In this document: one piece after another, positions 18,107 through 28,146 of the stretch
How positions within the stretch are numbered: the stretch's first letter is position 1
Layout of the letters: every line of letters starts with the position of its first letter
Assembly (NCBI GenBank): GCA_023229505.1
Contig: JALNZD010000009.1
Span: forward strand, 29,773-93,772
Direction: 5' to 3'
From: Bacteroidales bacterium
Lineage (GTDB): Bacteria > Bacteroidota > Bacteroidia > Bacteroidales > JAGOPY01
DNA length: 64,000 nt
Notes under the pieces: generated by a model
Databases searched by the model: none
Seen by the model: the letters and a program-made list of their open reading frames with translations, nothing else
What the model was told of the DNA's origin: nothing
Program-made: the position numbers and the translations under genes

Positions 18107-19939
18107 ATGAAATTACACTTAATTGATCTAATTATCATAGGGATTTACTTGCTGGCAACTGTTGCAATCGGGTTTATCCTTAAGAAAAAAGCCCAAAAAA
18201 GTAAAAAGTCTTACTTGTTAGGCGGCAACCGACTCCCCTGGTATATGCTTGGACTGTCTAATGCCTCCGGCATGTTCGATATTTCGGGCACCATGTGGCT
18301 CGTCACACTTGGATTTGTTTATGGCCTGAAAAGCATCTGGATTCCATGGCTCTGGCCTGTTTTTAACCAGATCTTCCTGATGGTCTTTCTTTCTATCTGG
18401 CTCAGGAGGTCAAATGTGACAACCGGAGCAGAATGGATTCAAACCCGTTTTGGGACCGGAAAAGGAGCCCGCAATTCGCATAATATCGTTGTAGTTTATG
18501 CACTGATAAGTTGCCTGGGTTTTCTTGCCTATGGATTTATTGGCCTGGGTAAATTCGTCATGATTTTTATACCATGGGATTTTGTTTGCAATATTTTTGG
18601 ACTTGATCCCGGAATAATCGCCCCTGAATATATTCCTCATGTTTATGGGATTGCATTTACCTTGTTCGGCACATTGTACGCTGTACTGGGTGGCATGATG
18701 AGCATCGTCTGGACAGATTTATTGCAATACACTATTATGACCCTGGCCGCCATCGTTATTGGGATTATTGCAATGAATGCGCTGGCCGGACAAACACTGC
18801 TTGTCCCGGAAAACTGGTATTCAATCTGGTTTGGATGGAAGCTCCACCTCGACTGGAGTAATATTATCCCGGAAGTAAATCAAAAGATAAAGGAGGATGG
18901 GTTCTCGCTGTTTTCCATTTTTTTCATGATGATGCTGTTTAAAGGATTCCTTTCCAGTGCTGCCGGACCGGCTCCAAACTATGATATGCAAAAGATACTT
19001 GCCACAAAGTCTCCTAAAGAAGGCGCTAAAATGAGCGGGTTTGTATCAGTGATACTCAATCCTGTCAGGTATTTTATGATAACCGGTTTTGTAGTCCTTG
19101 CCTTATTGTATTATGACAGACTTAATCTAAATGTAGCCGGGCATATTGACTTCGAACAGATATTGCCATCAGCCATCAGTGAATTTGTTCCTGTGGGCCT
19201 GATGGGGCTTTTATTTGCCGGTTTGCTCGCTGCATTTATGTCGACTTTTGCCGGAACTCTTAATGCGGCACAAGCCTATATCGTAAATGATATATTCCTG
19301 CAAGTAAGAAAAGATGCAACTAATAAACAGGTTCGGAATATAAGCTATCTTTCCGGTGTTCTGATTATGGTGTTCAGTATCATACTTGGCATTTATGCCA
19401 AAAATGTAAATAGCCTGCTGCAATGGATTGTGTCAGCTTTATGGGGTAGTTATGTGGCCTCCAATGTATTAAAGTGGTACTGGTGGCGATTCAACGGTCA
19501 CGGCTATTTCTGGGGCATGGTAGCAGGATTGGTCCCGGCATTGATTTTCCCATTGATATTTAAAACAACCCTTGAACTGTATTATTTTCCGGTCCTCCTG
19601 CTTTTTTCATTAGCAGGTTGCTATGCCGGAACTTTTTCAAAGCCAGCCACCGATGATGCAGTATTAGACAGTTTTTACAAAACGGTTCGCCCGTGGGGAT
19701 TCTGGCAACCGGTGAAGAAAAGGGTAATAAGCAGAGACCCTTCGTTTCAGCCAAACAGGAACTTTAAAACCGATATGTTTAATGTTTTTATCGGTATTAT
19801 CTGGCAGACAGCTTTAACTGCCGTACCTATATTTCTTGTGCTGCGCCAATGGATGTATACGGGGATATCACTGTTAATTGTCATTATTACATCACTTATA
19901 TTAAAATACAAATGGTGGGATAAATTGCCTAATGATTAA
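18107..19939 (+). CDS. Sodium:solute symporter (SSS family), likely sugar uptake
   Basis: Inner-membrane Na+-coupled symporter of 610 residues with about 13-14 hydrophobic segments. The ATG at 18107 starts MKLHLIDLIIIGIYLLATVA; the TTG 21 bp upstream adds only a polar extension. SYLLGGNRLPWYMLGLSNAS (about 38-57) is the SSS signature after TM1, and LPSAISEFVPVGLMGLLFAG marks TM8 with the second Na+-site region. Fifteen bases before GH94, it probably brings the disaccharide or oligosaccharide released outside or in the periplasm into the cytoplasm for phosphorolysis. The exact sugar is inferred from the neighbours. Confidence 0.88.
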   Translation: MKLHLIDLIIIGIYLLATVAIGFILKKKAQKSKKSYLLGGNRLPWYMLGLSNASGMFDISGTMWLVTLGFVYGLKSIWIPWLWPVFNQIFLMVFLSIWLRRSNVTTGAEWIQTRFGTGKGARNSHNIVVVYALISCLGFLAYGFIGLGKFVMIFIPWDFVCNIFGLDPGIIAPEYIPHVYGIAFTLFGTLYAVLGGMMSIVWTDLLQYTIMTLAAIVIGIIAMNALAGQTLLVPENWYSIWFGWKLHLDWSNIIPEVNQKIKEDGFSLFSIFFMMMLFKGFLSSAAGPAPNYDMQKILATKSPKEGAKMSGFVSVILNPVRYFMITGFVVLALLYYDRLNLNVAGHIDFEQILPSAISEFVPVGLMGLLFAGLLAAFMSTFAGTLNAAQAYIVNDIFLQVRKDATNKQVRNISYLSGVLIMVFSIILGIYAKNVNSLLQWIVSALWGSYVASNVLKWYWWRFNGHGYFWGMVAGLVPALIFPLIFKTTLELYYFPVLLLFSLAGCYAGTFSKPATDDAVLDSFYKTVRPWGFWQPVKKRVISRDPSFQPNRNFKTDMFNVFIGIIWQTALTAVPIFLVLRQWMYTGISLLIVIITSLILKYKWWDKLPND

Positions 19940-19954
19940 TTGAAACTTATCAGA

Positions 19955-22378
19955 ATGAAATACGGATATTTCGACGATATAAACAAAGAGTACGTTATTA
20001 CTAATCCCAAGACGCCATATCCATGGATAAACTATCTTGGAAATGAGAATTTTTTCAGCATACTGTCTAATACCTGCGGGGGGTACAGCTTTTATAAAGA
20101 TGCACGCTTAAGGAGAATTACCCGTTACAGGTATAATAATGTGCCTGCAGATGACGGAGGAAAATATTTCTATATTAATGATGACGGCCATATTTGGTCG
20201 CCGGGATGGAAGCCGGTAAAAAATGAACTGGATCAATATGAATGCCGTCATGGATTGGGGTATTCAAGGATAACAGGAAGATTGAATGACCTGGAAGCCG
20301 AAGTCCTTTTCTTTGTACCGTTGGGATTTGATGCTGAAGTGCAAAAACTTAGGCTTGAAAACCTAAGCGTTCAAAAAAAAGAGATCAAAATTCACTCGTT
20401 TGTTGAATGGGCCTTCTGGAATGCCCATGATGATATGACCAATTTTCAGCGCAACTTTTCTATCGGTGAAGTTGAAGTAGCTGGTTCTGAAATTTACCAC
20501 AAAACAGAGTATCGTGAACGCAGGAATCATTATTCTTTTTATTCGGTCAATCATCCGATAGCAGGATTCGACACCGACCGGGATACCTTCCTTGGACTAT
20601 ATAATGGATTTGATAAGCCTGAAAAAGTTTTAACCGGATCTTCCGGTAACTCTATAGCCCATGGCTGGTCACCTATAGCCTCACATTTTTTAGAAATAAC
20701 TTTAGGTCCTGGAGAGGTATGTGATCTTGTGTTTATTCTCGGTTATGTTGAAAATGAAAAGAATGAAAAGTTCACAGCACCAAACGAGATCAACAAAACA
20801 AAGGCAAGAGAAATGATTGGGCGATTTGAAACTTCTGAACAAGTTGACCAGTCACTTTCTGAATTAAAGCAATTCTGGAATAAACTGCTAGGCAACTTAC
20901 AGCTTGAAAGTCAGGATGAGAAGCTTAACTGCATGGTGAATATCTGGAACCAATATCAATGTATGGTCACTTATTATTTCTCGCGCAGTGCTTCTTATTT
21001 TGAATCGGGAATTGGCCGGGGAATGGGTTTTCGAGATTCGAACCAGGATATAATCGGCATAGTTCACATGGTACCTGAGCTTGCAAAACAACGTATCATC
21101 GACCTTGCCAGGTTTCAGATGAAAGACGGCAGTGCTTATCATCAATACCAACCCCTGACCAAAAAAGGAAACCTTGAAGTAGGAAGTAATTTTAACGATG
21201 ATCCTTTATGGTTGATCCTGGCAGTTTCTGCTTACATCAAAGAGACAGGCGACTGGTCAATACTCGAAGCTAAGGTACCGTTTGATGATGATCCTAATCA
21301 GTATTCAATTTTTGAACACATCAAACGCTCATTCTATCATGTCGTCAATAATCTCGGACCACATGGGCTTCCACTTATTGGCCGGGCCGATTGGAATGAT
21401 TGCCTGAATCTTAATTGTTTCTCTGAAGAACCCGGTGAGTCATTCCAGACAACAGAAAACAAAAGTGGCGGACAAGCCGAATCGGTGATGATTGCCGGTA
21501 TGTTTGTCCTCTATGGTCATGAGTTTGTCCGTATTTGTGAACTCACGGGACATAAGGATCAGGCTGAAGAGGCTCGCAGACATATTGATGCCATGAAAAC
21601 CGTCATTGATGAATATGGATGGGACGATAATTGGTTTATCAGGGCATACGATTATTATGGCAAAAAGGTTGGCAGCAAAGAGAACGAAGAAGGGCAGATC
21701 TTTATTGAGCCCCAGGGTTTCTGTGTTATGGCCGGAATTGGCCTTCAGGATGGCAGAGCGCAAAAGGCGATGGACCAGGTTGAAAAAAGGTTGGCCACAC
21801 CTTATGGAATTGTATTATTAAACCCCGCCTACACTAAATATTACTTAAACCTTGGAGAAATCTCCAGTTATCCTCCAGGTTATAAGGAGAATGCCGGTAT
21901 TTTCTGTCATAATAATCCATGGATCATCATTGCTGAAACAATGCTGCACCATAATGACAAGGCATTCGATTATTATAAGCGAATTGCACCCGCATATTTG
22001 GAAGAGATCAGCGAATTGCACAAAACTGAACCTTACGTATATGGACAAATGATCGCGGGTAAGGATTCAGCTAAACCGGGCGAAACAAAAAATTCCTGGT
22101 TAACAGGAACCGCTGCCTGGAATTTCTACGCCATCAGCCAATATATATTAGGCATCCGGCCCGATTACGAAGGCTTGATCATTGACCCAAAATTACCCGG
22201 ATGCATTGATGGATGTGAAATCACAAGAAAGTTCAGGGGTGCCACATATAAAATTAAGTTTATCAATAATGGTGGGAACCAGTGCAAGGTATTTATTGAC
22301 AATGAAGAATTGGAGGGTAATTTACTACCCTCTCCTAAAAAAAATATTACTTATGAAGTTAAAGTCTTGATGCAATAA
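19955..22378 (+). CDS. GH94 cellobiose phosphorylase (or related beta-glucan phosphorylase)
   Basis: Cytoplasmic inverting phosphorylase of 807 residues that splits cellobiose with phosphate into glucose 1-phosphate and glucose. The ATG at 19955 gives the usual start [15 protein letters not shown]; a TTG five codons earlier abuts the previous stop and is less likely. [12 protein letters not shown] (residues 354-365) is the GH94 substrate and phosphate-site motif, and [11 protein letters not shown] carries the candidate general acid Asp at about 479. No signal peptide, as expected. It lies in an operon 24 bp before GH3. Cellodextrin or laminaribiose phosphorylase activity cannot be excluded from sequence. 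Confidence 0.9.
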   Translation: MKYGYFDDINKEYVITNPKTPYPWINYLGNENFFSILSNTCGGYSFYKDARLRRITRYRYNNVPADDGGKYFYINDDGHIWSPGWKPVKNELDQYECRHGLGYSRITGRLNDLEAEVLFFVPLGFDAEVQKLRLENLSVQKKEIKIHSFVEWAFWNAHDDMTNFQRNFSIGEVEVAGSEIYHKTEYRERRNHYSFYSVNHPIAGFDTDRDTFLGLYNGFDKPEKVLTGSSGNSIAHGWSPIASHFLEITLGPGEVCDLVFILGYVENEKNEKFTAPNEINKTKAREMIGRFETSEQVDQSLSELKQFWNKLLGNLQLESQDEKLNCMVNIWNQYQCMVTYYFSRSASYFESGIGRGMGFRDSNQDIIGIVHMVPELAKQRIIDLARFQMKDGSAYHQYQPLTKKGNLEVGSNFNDDPLWLILAVSAYIKETGDWSILEAKVPFDDDPNQYSIFEHIKRSFYHVVNNLGPHGLPLIGRADWNDCLNLNCFSEEPGESFQTTENKSGGQAESVMIAGMFVLYGHEFVRICELTGHKDQAEEARRHIDAMKTVIDEYGWDDNWFIRAYDYYGKKVGSKENEEGQIFIEPQGFCVMAGIGLQDGRAQKAMDQVEKRLATPYGIVLLNPAYTKYYLNLGEISSYPPGYKENAGIFCHNNPWIIIAETMLHHNDKAFDYYKRIAPAYLEEISELHKTEPYVYGQMIAGKDSAKPGETKNSWLTGTAAWNFYAISQYILGIRPDYEGLIIDPKLPGCIDGCEITRKFRGATYKIKFINNGGNQCKVFIDNEELEGNLLPSPKKNITYEVKVLMQ

Positions 22379-22402
22379 TTCATTCCAAACTCAAAAGTAT
22401 TC

Positions 22403-24754
22403 ATGTATATTACAAAAAAGTATTCTTTTGTCCTGATCTTTGCTCTTCAAGTCTTCATTCTGCAGAGTTGTGAGCAGAGAAATAATACAAAATCAGCTGG
22501 AGACATTGACACTAAAGTCAAAGAACTATTAGCAGGCATGACCCTGGAAGAAAAAGTGGGTCAAATGACACAAGTTACCTTGCCAGTACTCGTCAAAGGT
22601 AACAATCTGGATGCGCAGCCTGAACCGGTTGAACTGGATCCTGAAATGCTTCAGAAAGCTTTTGGTAAATACAAGATTGGTTCTGTCCTGAATACAGTGA
22701 ACAACCGGGCAAAGTCATTGGAATGGTGGCATGAAATCATTAACCAGATCCAAGAGGTAGCCATCCATGAAACCTGCATCCCGGTATTATATGGTATTGA
22801 CGCTATCCATGGCACAACTTATACTGCCGGAGGCACTTTGTTTCCCCAGGAGATCGGCCTGGGCGCCACCTTTAATCCGGAACTCGTCAGGCAACTTAAT
22901 GAGATGTGTGCTTATGAAATGCGTGCTTCCAACATACCCTGGAACTTTTCTCCGGTACAGGATATGGGCCGCGATCCCAGGGATTCGCGCATGTGGGAGA
23001 CTTTCAGTGAAGACGTATATCTAAATGGTATATTGGGTTCTGCGGCTGTTGAAGGCATTCAGGGAAAAGATGCGGTAATCATTGATCAAATGCATGGCGC
23101 TGCCTGCCTGAAACATTACCTGGGTTATAATTCGAATTCAGGAAAAGACCGTAATCCGTTCCAAATCCATCCACGTGAACTTAATGAGAAACATAAGCCT
23201 GCTTTCCAGGCCCCCATAAATGCAGGGGCAAAATCCATTATGGTCAATTCAGGCATATTGAATGGCATTCCGGTCCATGCAAGTTACGACATACTGACAA
23301 CATTGCTCCGGGATGAAATGGGATTTGAAGGAGTGGTCGTCACCGACTGGGCTGATATTGATAACCTATACAACCGTGATAAATTCGCTTCTTCTCCGAA
23401 AGAAGCCGTTGAGTTGGCCATCAACGCCGGTGTCGATATGTCAATGGTCCCATATGATTTCGACTTCTGCGATTACCTGGTCGAGTTGGTTAATGAAAAT
23501 GAAGTACCCATGAACCGGATCGATGAAGCCGTTACCCGAATTTTGAAATTAAAAATGGAACTCGGATTATTTGAATCTCCTACTACCAATTACGAAGATT
23601 ATCCGGATTTCGGGAGTGAAAAGCATGAGAATCTTGCGTTGGATGCGGCACTGGAGTCCATTACCCTGTTGAAAAATGATTCCCATATACTACCCTTGAA
23701 AAAGGATATCAAGGTATTGATTTCAGGGCCAAATGCCAATTGGATGAGGCCAATGAATGGTGGCTGGTCTTATTCATGGCAGGGTGAGAAAACAGATGAA
23801 TTTGCTCAAGATTACAGTACATTCCTGGAAGCAATTCAAGGCAAGATAGGTAAGGATAAGGTTACATTCGTGGAAGGTGTTTCTTATGACATGCAGGGTA
23901 AATACTACCAGGAAAAAAACCTGGATATCGATAATGCTGTCAGGGCTGCAAATGAGGTAGACTGCATCATTCTCTTTCTTGGTGAAAACAGCTATTGCGA
24001 AAAGCCTGGCGATCTGCATGATCTTTACCTTTCAGAAAACCAGGCCGATCTCGCCATAGCACTTGCCAATACAGGGAAACCGGTAATACTGGTGTTAAAT
24101 GAAGGCCGTCCTCGCATAATCAGCAAATTCGAGCACAAAATGGCTGCAGTTGTTCAAACTTACCTTCCTGGAAATTTTGGCGGGAATGCCCTGGCAGATA
24201 TATTATTTGGTGATGCCAACCCCAACGGGAAACTTCCTTATACTTATCCCTTGTTCCCAAACTCGCTGATCAATTATGATTACAAACCATCGGAAAAACA
24301 GGAAAAGATGGAGGGCTTAAATGAAAATGAATCAGATGTTGCCATCCAATACGCATTCGGTCATGGTTTGAGCTATACCGTTTTTAAATACAGCAACCTG
24401 AAAGTAAGCAGCAATGAATTGACACCGGAAGATTCCGTGAATGTTGCTGTTACCATTGAGAACACCGGTGACCTTGCAGGGAAAGAAGTGGTGATGCTGT
24501 TTACTTCAGATCTATATGCTTCCATAACCCCAGACAATAAGAGATTAAGGCGGTTCATGAAAATTAACCTGGATCCGGCTCAATCAAAGACTATTGAATT
24601 TACGATTAAAGCCAAAGATCTCGCATTCTACAATAAGGAAAACCAATTGGTGGCTGAAAAGGGGGATTTTGTGATCCGGATCAGCGATCTTGACCAAGTC
24701 ATCACACTTACTGAAACAGCCACTTTCGGAGAACCAAGCAAGATCATTTTGTGA
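22403..24754 (+). CDS. GH3-family beta-glucosidase lipoprotein
   Basis: Predicted lipoprotein (lipobox ILQSC near residue 24) of 783 residues, exporting a beta-glucosidase to the periplasm or surface. GH3 domains in order: (alpha/beta)8 barrel with KVGQMTQVTLP, GIDAIHGTTYT, HYLGYNSNSGKDRNP and the nucleophile region VVTDWADIDN (Asp at about 315); alpha/beta sandwich with ESITLLKNDSHILPL and VILVLNEGRP; and a C-terminal FnIII-like domain (FGHGLSYTVFKYSNL). It trims beta-glucosides and feeds the symporter and phosphorylase encoded before it. No Rho-independent terminator is visible after its stop. Confidence 0.9.
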   Translation: MYITKKYSFVLIFALQVFILQSCEQRNNTKSAGDIDTKVKELLAGMTLEEKVGQMTQVTLPVLVKGNNLDAQPEPVELDPEMLQKAFGKYKIGSVLNTVNNRAKSLEWWHEIINQIQEVAIHETCIPVLYGIDAIHGTTYTAGGTLFPQEIGLGATFNPELVRQLNEMCAYEMRASNIPWNFSPVQDMGRDPRDSRMWETFSEDVYLNGILGSAAVEGIQGKDAVIIDQMHGAACLKHYLGYNSNSGKDRNPFQIHPRELNEKHKPAFQAPINAGAKSIMVNSGILNGIPVHASYDILTTLLRDEMGFEGVVVTDWADIDNLYNRDKFASSPKEAVELAINAGVDMSMVPYDFDFCDYLVELVNENEVPMNRIDEAVTRILKLKMELGLFESPTTNYEDYPDFGSEKHENLALDAALESITLLKNDSHILPLKKDIKVLISGPNANWMRPMNGGWSYSWQGEKTDEFAQDYSTFLEAIQGKIGKDKVTFVEGVSYDMQGKYYQEKNLDIDNAVRAANEVDCIILFLGENSYCEKPGDLHDLYLSENQADLAIALANTGKPVILVLNEGRPRIISKFEHKMAAVVQTYLPGNFGGNALADILFGDANPNGKLPYTYPLFPNSLINYDYKPSEKQEKMEGLNENESDVAIQYAFGHGLSYTVFKYSNLKVSSNELTPEDSVNVAVTIENTGDLAGKEVVMLFTSDLYASITPDNKRLRRFMKINLDPAQSKTIEFTIKAKDLAFYNKENQLVAEKGDFVIRISDLDQVITLTETATFGEPSKIIL

Positions 24755-24926
24755 TCACCCGGGAGGATTGCACAACGCATTAAGCATAAAGAAATCTTAC
24801 TTGTAATTCTTCTATGACAACATTGGTCGAGGCGATAATCACGGGCTACTCCTTGAATAAGATTGTATTTCTGAAACATCACCCACAGCGTTACCTTGTA
24901 TTTTAAGATTATAGGTTCGAATTAAG

Positions 24927-24934
24927 TACCTTTG
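24927..24934 (+). promoter_or_regulatory. -7 element TACCTTTG
   Basis: Exact TAnnTTTG match 60 bp before the GNAT gene start. The rest of the 24755-24993 gap shows nothing recognisable. Confidence 0.55.
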
Positions 24935-24993
24935 AGGAAATCATGACTAATGGAGAAGATCATTAATCCTCAGACAGACAGCCTTATTCAATA

Positions 24994-25503
24994 ATGGAAA
25001 ATAATCCACTGACGAAATGGGAGTTACGGCATGAGCTAAAGCCGGGGGATATCGGTTACCTTACTTATCTTCATGGAATTCTATATGCAAAAGAATATAA
25101 ATACGATCAAACATTCGAAGCCTATGTCGCTCATGGGCTTGTTGAATTTGTTAAATCTTTTAATCCATACAGGGACCGGATCTGGCTGGCTGAGGCTAAT
25201 GGTCGGATTGTCGGTTCTATTGCAGTCGTAAGGACTTCAAAAGTTGAAACACAACTGCGGTGGTTTCTCGTACATCCTGAATATAGAGGCCATGGTCTTG
25301 GAAAAAGCCTCATCCATGAAGCATTGAAGTTTTGCAAAGAGCGGAAATATAATAGCGTCTTCCTCTGGACCACAAGCGAATTAACCACAGCCAGCCATTT
25401 ATACGCGCAGGCAGGTTTCAAAAAAACAGATGTGAAATCACATAACATTTGGGGAAAATATATCTCGGAAGAAAGGTATGATTTGAATTTAAAACTAATT
25501 TAA
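24994..25503 (+). CDS. GNAT-family N-acetyltransferase
   Basis: Cytoplasmic protein of 169 residues with the Gcn5-related fold. The acetyl-CoA-binding motif A is RWFLVHPEYRGHGLGKSLI (about 89-107), containing the R/Q-x-x-G-x-G/A loop as RGHGLG. The motif B region AQAGFKKTDV is near 138. This resembles MarR-associated GNAT domains found in Bacteroidota, but here there is no MarR part. The substrate is unknown. It stands alone between the sugar locus and the C25 protease genes. Confidence 0.82.
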   Translation: MENNPLTKWELRHELKPGDIGYLTYLHGILYAKEYKYDQTFEAYVAHGLVEFVKSFNPYRDRIWLAEANGRIVGSIAVVRTSKVETQLRWFLVHPEYRGHGLGKSLIHEALKFCKERKYNSVFLWTTSELTTASHLYAQAGFKKTDVKSHNIWGKYISEERYDLNLKLI

Positions 25504-25595
25504 ACTCCCTTTAAATTAATTCAATAGCTTAAAGAAGTGACTTTGATCACACTGTTTCACGCTGGAAAAGATTAATATTGCATTCTGGATTTAGT

Positions 25596-25689
25596 GAAGC
25601 ATAGAGGCATGGAGGCGTGAGACGTGAGATGGTACTTGGCTGCATTGGAATCCAAATTGCGAATTTCAATTTTCAGATTTCAAATTATT
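25596..25689. repeat. Octamer array followed by a heptamer array
   Basis: 25596-25629 reads GAAGCATA, GAGGCATG, GAGGCGTG, AGACGTGA: period 8, reverse orientation of the arrays at 11921 and 49107. From about 25662 to 25689 degenerate 7-mers of the ATTTCAA type follow. A weak -7-like TAATATTG sits at 25573-25580. Confidence 0.65.
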
Positions 25690-25696
25690 AAAGTCG

Positions 25697-28033
25697 ATGA
25701 AAAAAGTTACTATTACATGCTTACTGATGGTTTGGGCTGTGTGCCTTATTGCTGGTACTGTTGAGTACACCTACTATTTCAATACTCCATCGGTTAAGCA
25801 GGCGGGGTCTTTCCAAACAGTGTCTTTTGATAGAACTTTTCTTACCGGAAAAACCGGCGAACCTGCCCTTCCCTACCAGGCTGTCAGGCTCCTGCTTCCG
25901 CCAGGGGAGGAAGCGGTTTCCGTAGAATACCGCTTTGAAGATCAAAAAAACCTGGAAGGGACCTTTACGATCTATCCCCAGCAGCCATCACAGCCTATCT
26001 CAACCAGCAGCGATGGCATCTTTCACCAAAAACATGAAATCTATCAATCCCGCAGTATTTTCCCCGGACAAGCATGGGGCGAGTATTCAACCCATTTCCT
26101 CAACGGTCATTCTTTCCTGTTAACTTCTTTTACCCCGGTAAATTATGTGCCGGCAGACGGCATGGTGTCTTTCTTCCAAAAAATCACCATAACAGTTGAA
26201 ACCCGGAAAACCGGGCGGTCTTCCAGGGCACTTGAAAACCTTAATACATCGGCAAAAATTGATGACCGCATCAGCAACATCGCCCAAAATCCTTCCATGA
26301 TCTCAGCCTACCCAACAATATCAGCAAGAGACGGGGAATATCAGATCCTGATTATTACACCCCAGCTTTTTGAAAGCTATTATCAACAGCTAAAAGATCT
26401 TTATTTAGTAAGGGGTTTTAAAACCGAGATTGCCACGACGGAAAATATTGAAGCAAATTTTACCGGGCAGGACCTGCAGGAGAAAATGAGAAATTATATC
26501 ATCGCTGAATACCAGGCTCATGGCATTGAACATGTTCTTCTGGGTGGTGATGCCGAAATTGTTCCCTACCGTGGTTTCTACTGCATTGCCTATTCCAGCT
26601 CGACTTATGAGGACAGCAATATACCGGCTGATTTATATTATTCCGCCCTCGATGGTAACTGGAATACAGACGGGGATGGATATTGGGCGGAGATAGGCGA
26701 AGATGACCTTCTTCCGGACGTTTCAGTTGCGCGGTTCCCGGTCAGTACGGTTTCACAACTTCAGAAACTCCTGCTGAAAACCGTCAGTTACCAGGACGCC
26801 CCGGTTTTAGGCGAACTCCGCGACGTGCTGATTGCCGGCGAATATTTATGGGAAGAACCGCTGACTTACGGCGAAGATTACCTCGAATTGCTGATCGGAT
26901 ATCATGCCGATAACGGTTATGAAACCGATGGCATACCAGACGATTACAACTTTACCAAGCTTTATGATTCTGAAGCTTATTGGGGAGGTTATGACCTGAT
27001 CAATTCCATCAACCAGGGGAAAAGCTTTGTTCATCACTCCGGTCATGCCAACCAGACTTACGTCATGCGCCTCAACATCTCCGATATCAATAACAGCAAC
27101 TTTGCGCAGACTAACGGAATCGATCATAATTACTCACTCATTTACACCCACGGCTGCCTTTGCGGGGCTTTCGATGAAAATGACTGCATCGGCGAGGCGA
27201 TGGTTTGTATTGATAATTTTGCCGTGGCTGGCGCTTTCAATTCAAGGTATGGTTGGTTTAACGAAGGACAGACCGAAGGCCCTTCGGCACATTTGCACCG
27301 GGAATTTGTGGATGCATTATATCACGACAAAGAATGCCGGATCGGTGCCGCTCACATGATCTCAAAAATCGAAACTTCTGTCTGGGTCAATGCCCCCGGC
27401 CAATGGGAAGAAGGAGCGCTCCGCTGGTGTTTCTATGACTGCAACATCTTTGGTGACCCTGTCCTGGGTGTATGGACCGATGAACCGATCAGCATCGAGA
27501 CATCCTATCCTGAAGAAATCCTTCCCGGGACGACTTCTATCCCTGTAACCGTTACCAGCAACGGAGAACCTATGGAAGGACTTATGTGCGTGATCCTGGC
27601 TGATGGGACCATGCTGGGCTGTTGCCCGACCGATGCTTCAGGCCAGGCTGTCATTATGGTCCCGGATGGTTTTTCGGGCATAAACACAGCCGAACTGGTT
27701 GTTTCCGGCTATAATTGCCTTCCCCATCAATACACTCTTAATATCACGGTAGGATTAGGTGAAAACCGGAAAGAAATTACCGGTCTGAAGGTTCAGCCTA
27801 ATCCCTTTTCCGATCATACTAAGATTTTATTAAATCTGAAAGATTCCAGGCAGGTCTCAGTCAGTTTCTACGAGTCATCAGGAAAGTTGCTGGAAGAATT
27901 TGTCTTTAATGGCAATGAGGGATCAAATGAATTTCTGATTAACACGGCTGAATGGCCTGAAGGATTGATTCAGGCAAGGATCATTTCAGGTAGCCAGGTG
28001 ATCCATTCCCGCCTGTTGCATGTCAGGATATAA
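25697..28033 (+). CDS. Gingipain-like C25 cysteine peptidase, T9SS-sorted
   Basis: Secreted peptidase of 778 residues. A signal peptide (residues 1-19, ending CLIAG) is followed by a propeptide-like region (about 25-200) and the C25 catalytic domain. VLLGGDAEIVPYRGFY (about 285) is the usual strand. The catalytic dyad candidates are His450 in HHSGHA and Cys487 in THGCLCGAFD, in the order and spacing of gingipains. An Ig-like domain (about 600-690) and a T9SS sorting domain (VQPNPFSDHTKIL near 700, ending LLHVRI) follow. P1 specificity cannot be deduced. It heads a run of surface-protein genes that includes two further C25 members. Confidence 0.88.
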   Translation: MKKVTITCLLMVWAVCLIAGTVEYTYYFNTPSVKQAGSFQTVSFDRTFLTGKTGEPALPYQAVRLLLPPGEEAVSVEYRFEDQKNLEGTFTIYPQQPSQPISTSSDGIFHQKHEIYQSRSIFPGQAWGEYSTHFLNGHSFLLTSFTPVNYVPADGMVSFFQKITITVETRKTGRSSRALENLNTSAKIDDRISNIAQNPSMISAYPTISARDGEYQILIITPQLFESYYQQLKDLYLVRGFKTEIATTENIEANFTGQDLQEKMRNYIIAEYQAHGIEHVLLGGDAEIVPYRGFYCIAYSSSTYEDSNIPADLYYSALDGNWNTDGDGYWAEIGEDDLLPDVSVARFPVSTVSQLQKLLLKTVSYQDAPVLGELRDVLIAGEYLWEEPLTYGEDYLELLIGYHADNGYETDGIPDDYNFTKLYDSEAYWGGYDLINSINQGKSFVHHSGHANQTYVMRLNISDINNSNFAQTNGIDHNYSLIYTHGCLCGAFDENDCIGEAMVCIDNFAVAGAFNSRYGWFNEGQTEGPSAHLHREFVDALYHDKECRIGAAHMISKIETSVWVNAPGQWEEGALRWCFYDCNIFGDPVLGVWTDEPISIETSYPEEILPGTTSIPVTVTSNGEPMEGLMCVILADGTMLGCCPTDASGQAVIMVPDGFSGINTAELVVSGYNCLPHQYTLNITVGLGENRKEITGLKVQPNPFSDHTKILLNLKDSRQVSVSFYESSGKLLEEFVFNGNEGSNEFLINTAEWPEGLIQARIISGSQVIHSRLLHVRI

Positions 28034-28070
28034 ATCGGTTATTCTTATGTTTTTCTTTTCTTTTTTAGTA

Positions 28071-28078
28071 TAATTTTG
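28071..28078 (+). promoter_or_regulatory. -7 element TAATTTTG
   Basis: Exact TAnnTTTG match after a long T-rich stretch, 69 bp before the ATG at 28147, so the second C25 gene has its own promoter. Confidence 0.6.
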
Positions 28079-28146
28079 TATTGCTACAACAAAATCAAAT
28101 ATCTGCATAAAATTGAGAATCAACAAATAACTTAAAGCCGACATCT

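Noticed and set aside
24755..24993. tRNA or small RNA gene in the gap after GH3
   Set aside because: No cloverleaf, T-loop or terminator could be made out.
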